From assembly GCA_022828595.1 (NCBI GenBank), contig JAKGHH010000006.1, forward strand, positions 13,574,499-13,638,498: 64,000 nucleotides of DNA. The letters run 5' to 3'. This document shows positions 59,128-64,000 of this stretch, one piece after another. The notes below the pieces were generated by a model. That model had not been told where the DNA came from. It saw nothing but the letters and a program-made list of their open reading frames with translations, and searched no databases. The DNA is from Nelumbo lutea. Lineage: Eukaryota; Streptophyta; Magnoliopsida; Proteales; Nelumbonaceae. Position 1 is the first letter of the stretch, and each line of letters starts with the position of its first letter. Position numbers and translations under genes: made by a program.

Positions 59128-59159
59128 GTTGGTTGTTATGTCAGTTTTTTCTCAATATC

Positions 59160-60240
59160 CTATACCTAATTGAGTTAATGACAGAAATACCCTCTAAACC
59201 TCTCAATATTGTTTCTAGTATCCCCTTCAAATAATGGATTGCATATAAAATATAACCTAGCTTGTTACAAATGTTATCAACCCTTCTTTAACTAAAAAAT
59301 TTAGTAATCAAATCAGCTAGTTGATTTTCAGTTTTCAAAAAAGGTTAAATAAATCTCAACTGAAGTTTTTATCTCACAAAGTGGAAGTCCAATTCAATAT
59401 ATTTTATCCTTTAATAAAATACTAGATTGGATGAAATGTGAGCAACAACCTGGTTTTTAGAGAATTTCATGGAAGGTGAAACCATATATTCAATCTCTTA
59501 CAGTGAATGGTTTAACCATATTCATTAACATGCAGTACAACCATTGCTCCACACTTCAACATTACTTATTGAAGTTACACTTCATTTCGTACTCTTCTTG
59601 GCAATGTTCCCCCAGAAAGGTTCAATACCCTAATGTAGATGATCTTTTGTTAGAAGAAGTTTCTGTCGAATGAGCATTTATTTACCCTTCAACCTACAAA
59701 TGACCTCTTGAGTATATTCATTGTCTAGGAGTTCATTTGGGATATCACAATATTCTACTAACAAAGTCCTAATGGGGAAGCCCAGGAACATGCATAAATC
59801 GATTCATCACACTAACCATAAATGAGATGGTAGGTCTTGTGATGATTATGTAATTTAGTTTGAACCAACAACCTATGTTTTTCTAGATTATCAAATAATT
59901 CTCATTTATTAACACGCTCAGCCTCAAATATGCCTAGGGGATATAAGATTGAGGTTTCTATTTTCTTAGGGCTAGGATTTCACATAAGAATACATTATCC
60001 ATCTTCTCTTTTGGTTGGAATCTTTATTTCATTTTCCAATTTATGGTCAATATTAGAAAGACATCCTATAATTGTAGATGTAATATGCCCAAACTCCTAG
60101 CTAGTTAATATAACCAGAAGTTGCAAACTAGCACACCAAAAGAATAATAAGACTGAAGTCTCTAACAACAATCAATAGAAGTTTGAGGATGTCCGAATAA
60201 TCCGTCCTTAATAGCAATCAACTAGAGAGAATAGTTGGAA
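59160..60240 (-). mobile_element. old Ty1/copia relic, RNase H and RT end
   Basis: This is heavily decayed minus-strand copia 3' sequence. The polypurine-like ATTTGAAGGGG lies at about 59218-59230. Degenerate RNase H follows (59290-59680, with HFVR- and DNQ-like pieces), then an FMHxPG-like segment near 59790 and a LDLLxE-like region near 60000. LTR and ORF boundaries cannot be set. It is clearly older than A-N. Confidence 0.5.
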
Positions 60241-60244
60241 GAAA

Positions 60245-60919
60245 GCTGTTGAGGTGAATAGATTTCTTGTATTTGGGGCAGTAGAATAGCTTAGTATTTC
60301 CTTTCTTTTTTTAAGGGCACTCCTATCCATATTTTATCATAAACAGGGGTATTTTTGTAAACACCATTTATTTACACTAATACAAGTAGTGGGCCGACTG
60401 GTTTAGAGTATTAGTGACTTCTAAACTATTCTCTAATCAGTTTTGACCCAGTTCTCTTCTCTCAGTCTTCTCCTTTGTCTTTCTCTTCCTCTTCGTTCTC
60501 TACTTTCTCCTTTTTTCTTTTATTTTATTTCTGGTTGTTGACTCATTATTGATTGACAGTGATTACCATCTTTTCATGATATCAGAGCAGGTGAAGTGAT
60601 TAGGGTTTCTTTTCTTCTTTCCTCCCTAATTGTTTGATTTTTTTTTTCTCTTCTAAGTGTGCTGCAACTATTGTTGGTGATTGGAGTTGAACCCAGATAG
60701 ATTTCTGGGTGATTTGTGATGGTCTATACCATTACAGCTTCTGTGAAAAGTGACTGGTGATGTGTTGTGACCCTCTAGTGGACTCAAACCAGGAGGGAAT
60801 CCATTGTGAAGTGAAAGGTGCTGTTTTTTTATGATCATGAGAGTGACAAGGTTGGTATTTTCATCCCCTATTTGCTTTCAGTAGTTTTGTTAGGCCAAGA
60901 TAACCTTTGGAAGTGTGTG
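60245..60919 (+). mobile_element. copia LTR and leader fragment P
   Basis: An LTR-like region with the phrase GGGGTATTTTTGTAAACACC and GGGCCGACTGG, then a pyrimidine-rich TCTTC run, is followed by GATATCAGAGCA at about 60580-60591, a mutated initiator-Met primer site. Frame-free leader extends to about 60919, where element H starts. No coding part follows. Confidence 0.5.
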
Positions 60920-62051
60920 TGTAGAGAACACTGATGTGGGCCCCACAGCCACGGTCCCACTGTGTTCGTAGGGTAGAAGATGTTCTAGTCTGCCTAGGGT
61001 TAGCTATTGGTCATTTAGTTGTTTTAGTTGTTATTTATTTCAGACTTATTTTTTGCTCTATTTGTTATGTAAAGACTAAGGGCAGATCTGTCCTTTCCAT
61101 GTAATGAGCATAACCTATAAATATTAATTAAAGTGGCGGCGGCAGGACATTAAGCTTCTGCTCCTCCTTTCAACCCTTGTGTTCTACTGCTTCTCCTCCC
61201 TCTTCCTCTTCTTTCCTCTTACCTTTCTTCTTATCTTCGATCCTGAAATCCATTAGGGTTCAAGACTGATAACAGTCCTAAACTTCTACTTGGTATCAGA
61301 GCTAGGGCTTCTCATGTGAGTCTAGTCCAGCCGACCACATGAGAACCATCCAAGGCTGGAAGCTGAGAAAGCAGAGTTCATTGACTGGTTCTTGGAGATC
61401 TCCAGAGGATTAACAGCTGTTTGAAGAAGTGCCACAGTTGCAACGAATTGGTGATCAAGAAGAATCAGAGAAGGCTAGGGTTCGGGTAACCTTGGTAGGT
61501 AGCGAACTGCATCCTATTGTAAGTCTTTTATTTTCTGAGAGAAGTAACATCAGAGAAGATAGGTTGGACCTATCCAGCAAGGATGGCCGAACCACTCTAG
61601 GGTTTTGTCTTATCCCTGTGGTAAACCCTAGTATTAGGCCGAACCTTGTGATCTTATCCCTGCGGCAAACCCTAATAGTTCTCCTCAACATTGATCAGTT
61701 TTAGGGTTTCATATTAACCCTAATACAAACCTTATCCGTACGGTACTGTCTGGAGTGTACGGCTCTTAGGACTATTAAAACCTCAAATTGGCTTCAGCAT
61801 ATCAGATTGCTCCTCAAACTGTTTTTTTAGTTTTCTTTTGGGGTTTCGAACACTTCTAAAGGGGTGAAAACAGTTTGGACTGTTGCTGTTGTGTGTGGTT
61901 ATTGATTTCAGATCAGTCTTATACATGTTTCATGCACATCTACCGTGAGTACAGATTGGTTCTATACTGATTTTGTGACTATGGTTGGGAGTCCTAGTGC
62001 TGGTTTTGACTGTAGTAACCATAATTTTGAGACTTCCAGTTCTTGACCGAA

Positions 62052-62432
62052 ATGGAGTTTAAGAATTCAAGTTATGGTGGTGGTTCTGAGACAGGTTTTC
62101 AGATTACAACCGTAAAGTTTGATGGATCAAACTATTTGGAATGGGCCCAATCAGCCATGATGGCTATTGGGGGAAGGGGCAAAGTAGGGTATCTCTTGGG
62201 AGATGTGGCAGAACCTTCCAAGGGAGACCCTATGTATACCAAGTGGGTCCAAGAAAACTACTTGGTTATGACATGGCTCTGTAATTCTATGCAGCCCCAT
62301 ATCAGCCGAAATTACTTATGGGCAAAGACAGCCAAGGAGATATGGAATGTGATGAAAGAGACTTACTCCCAACCCCTTAATGTTGCCAGAGCATATGAGT
62401 TGAAATGTGAGGTGAATTCCCTTAAACAATGA
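62052..62432 (+). pseudogene. element H gag, N-terminal frame
   Basis: The ATG at 62052 opens MEFKNSSYGGGSETGFQITT, then KFDGSNYLEWAQSAMMAIGG and NYLWAKTAKEIWNVMKETYS. It ends with a stop at SLKQ*. Gag continues with further stops (LEW*SPKDAQ, LS*AYSLV) to the knuckle CEHCKKSKHTKETCWKLHPH at about 62798-62860. This is the A/E family. Confidence 0.85.
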
Positions 62433-63925
62433 GAGAAACCGATGTCGGTCTACTTCTCTACCTTGAAGTCCCTGTGGCATGAGATTGATCACTTAGAGAC
62501 TCTTGAGTGGTAGAGTCCCAAAGATGCTCAGATACATAGAAAGCACATCGAGACAAACAGAGTGTTTGAGTTCCTGGCAGGACTGAATTCAGAATATGAT
62601 ATTGTGAGGCAGCAGAATTTGACTAGAGATAGTGTGACCCTCTCTTAGGCATACTCCTTAGTGCACAGTGAAGAGACCAGGAGGAAAGTCATGATGCAAC
62701 CTTAGCCGCTTACACCTGCCTTGGTAGCTGTCAAACCCAAAACAGAGGGTGATTCAGAGAGGGACAGAAAGAAGGAAGATAAAAGGGATGTGGTGTGTGA
62801 GCATTGCAAGAAATCTAAACACACAAAAGAAACATGTTGGAAGCTGCATCCACATTTGGTCCCGGCAAAGTTGAGAAATAAAAGGGGTAATGCTCATGTG
62901 GCTATGACTACTGATTTAGCATCTTCATCTGGCACGAGAGGCACACCATTAGAGACCTTAGCTACAGTTCGGGCTGCTCTAATACAATTGGAGAAGGAAG
63001 TTGACTGTTCAACTCAGTTACCGCAGTCATCATCAGCTCCGGCCACATCGGCCTTTGCACACTCAGGTACTCGAGCCTCAGCCTACCATGCCTCCGCTCC
63101 AAGTACTACTGAACCGTGTTGGGTAATAGATTCAGGTGCATCCGACCATATGACTAGCTTGCCCTCTTTGTTTACTACTTATCACTTATCTTCTATTTGG
63201 GATAAAGTATCTATATATGATGGCTCTCTTGTCCCTATTTCTGGCAAGGGTGACATCAAACTGTCAGATACTATATCCTTGTCCTCTATCTTGCATGTTC
63301 CTAAACTGGATACTAACCTCCTTTTCGTTAGTAGTATTACCAAACATTTGAACTGCTCAGTAACTTTCTTTCCTGACCGATGTGTTTTTCAGGACCTGGA
63401 GACGAAGAAGGTGATTGGGACTGGCTGTGAGACGAATGGGATCTATCTGCTCGGGGATAAGAAGTTACTTGTTTCTCAGGTTGTGAGTCCGGTTATGTTT
63501 TGGCATAACCGATTGGGTCATTTATCTTTTCGGTCCTTGAAGAGTCTGTTTCCTACTTTGTTTGAGTCTGTTGAGTCATCTCAGTTGAAGTGTGAAAGTT
63601 GTGAGTTTGCTAAACATTGTAGAAACTCTTATTCATTGAGTAATAAAAGGAGTAATAGTTCTTTTGATATTGTGCATATTGATGTTTGGGGGCCATATCA
63701 CATTCCTTCTATGGATGGGTACAGGTATTTTTTGTTATTTGTTGATGACCACACCCGGTTTTCTTGGGTTTATCTTATGCGATCACGAGATGAGGTGCCT
63801 GCCCTGACCCAAAACTTCCACCAAATGATCCTAACCCAGTTTGATGCCAGGATAAAAGTGCTTAGATCTGATAATGCAAAGGAATACTTTGCTAAGCCAT
63901 TGGCATCGTACCTCCTTAATCATGG
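62433..63925 (+). pseudogene. element H gag end, protease, pre-integrase and integrase start
   Basis: Beyond the knuckle the frame is open for long stretches. The protease has [32 protein letters not shown] and LHVPKLDTNLL. Pre-integrase has [20 protein letters not shown] and CESCEFAKHCRNS. Integrase has [40 protein letters not shown] and [20 protein letters not shown]. The first two catalytic Asp of integrase are present. After NHGV the copia sequence ends. Confidence 0.85.
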
Positions 63926-64000
63926 GGTTAATACCGTTGGGGCTATTCCCTTACCTGTTCTTCAGGGGGATTGCAGTGAGGACAAGGTTAATACCGTTGG
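63926..64000 (+). repeat. start of a possible 60-bp tandem repeat at the window edge
   Basis: GGTTAATACCGTTGG occurs at 63926-63940 and again at 63986-64000, an exact 60-bp offset. The sequence between is unlike copia integrase. It may be the first unit of a minisatellite or a duplicated target running past the window. Confidence 0.45.

Larger units (their letters stand above)
60920..63925 (+). mobile_element. Ty1/copia element H, 5' half
   Basis: An LTR from about 60920 (TGTAGAGAACACTG) to about 61290 precedes an intact primer site TGGTATCAGAGC at 61291-61302. Gag, knuckle, protease, pre-integrase and integrase N-terminus follow on the + strand, and integrase stops at about 63925 in NHGV. 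The LTR start is not certain, and the 3' half is not in the window. Confidence 0.75.

Noticed and set aside
59476..59673. 65-codon + strand frame
   Set aside because: Antisense to a decayed copia RNase H region.
1..64000. CRISPR array, bacterial operon or integrated plant virus
   Set aside because: Direct repeats are tandem duplications or LTRs without regular spacers; all reverse transcriptases carry copia, gypsy or LINE motif order, and no movement or coat protein motif was seen.

Overview
This is plant nuclear DNA, probably from a dicot or magnoliid with long introns. It has spliceosomal GT-AG introns, a plastid-type leader peptide, L1-type LINEs, MITEs and many Ty1/copia LTR retrotransposons that use the initiator-tRNA-Met primer site. 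I cannot name the species. I see no bacterial, organellar or viral operon, no tRNA or rRNA gene, and no CRISPR array.

One host gene runs through the whole window on the + strand. It encodes a predicted plastid tryptophan/tyrosine permease (aromatic amino acid transporter, Trp_Tyr_perm family). Seven coding exons can be placed (475-712, 934-974, 1768-1860, 4137-4211, 6504-6553, 25144-25233, 59071-59127). All junctions are GT/AG, phases match, and together they give 214 codons. The 3' exons lie beyond the window. Introns 5 and 6 are 18.6 kb and 33.8 kb, and intron 7 exceeds 4.8 kb. Nearly everything else in the window is repeat DNA inside these introns.

Intron 3 holds LINE RNase H debris with a foldback MITE and a copia LTR scrap. 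Intron 4 holds a LINE 3' end and a Ty3/gypsy protease scrap. Intron 5 holds an L1 ORF1 region with a hAT-type MITE, copia A (+), copia B and L (-), copia K (+), and copia J (-). J is interrupted by copia I (-, complete with two LTRs) and by a roughly 1-kb terminal-inverted-repeat element. Intron 6 holds a tandem duplication, copia M (+, complete), a gypsy fragment split by copia N (+), copia F (-) split by copia E (-, complete, integrase lost), a fragment Q split by copia C (+, complete), C itself split by copia D (-, complete LTRs), and another copia gag fragment. Intron 7 holds an old copia relic and copia H (+).

No element looks autonomous: each has stops, frameshifts or deletions, although D, M, E, I and C keep both LTRs and, except for some single-base changes, recognisable 5-bp target duplications. 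The nesting gives a relative insertion order. A recurring oddity is the number of short tandem duplications (about 60-310 bp) in both elements and plain intron.
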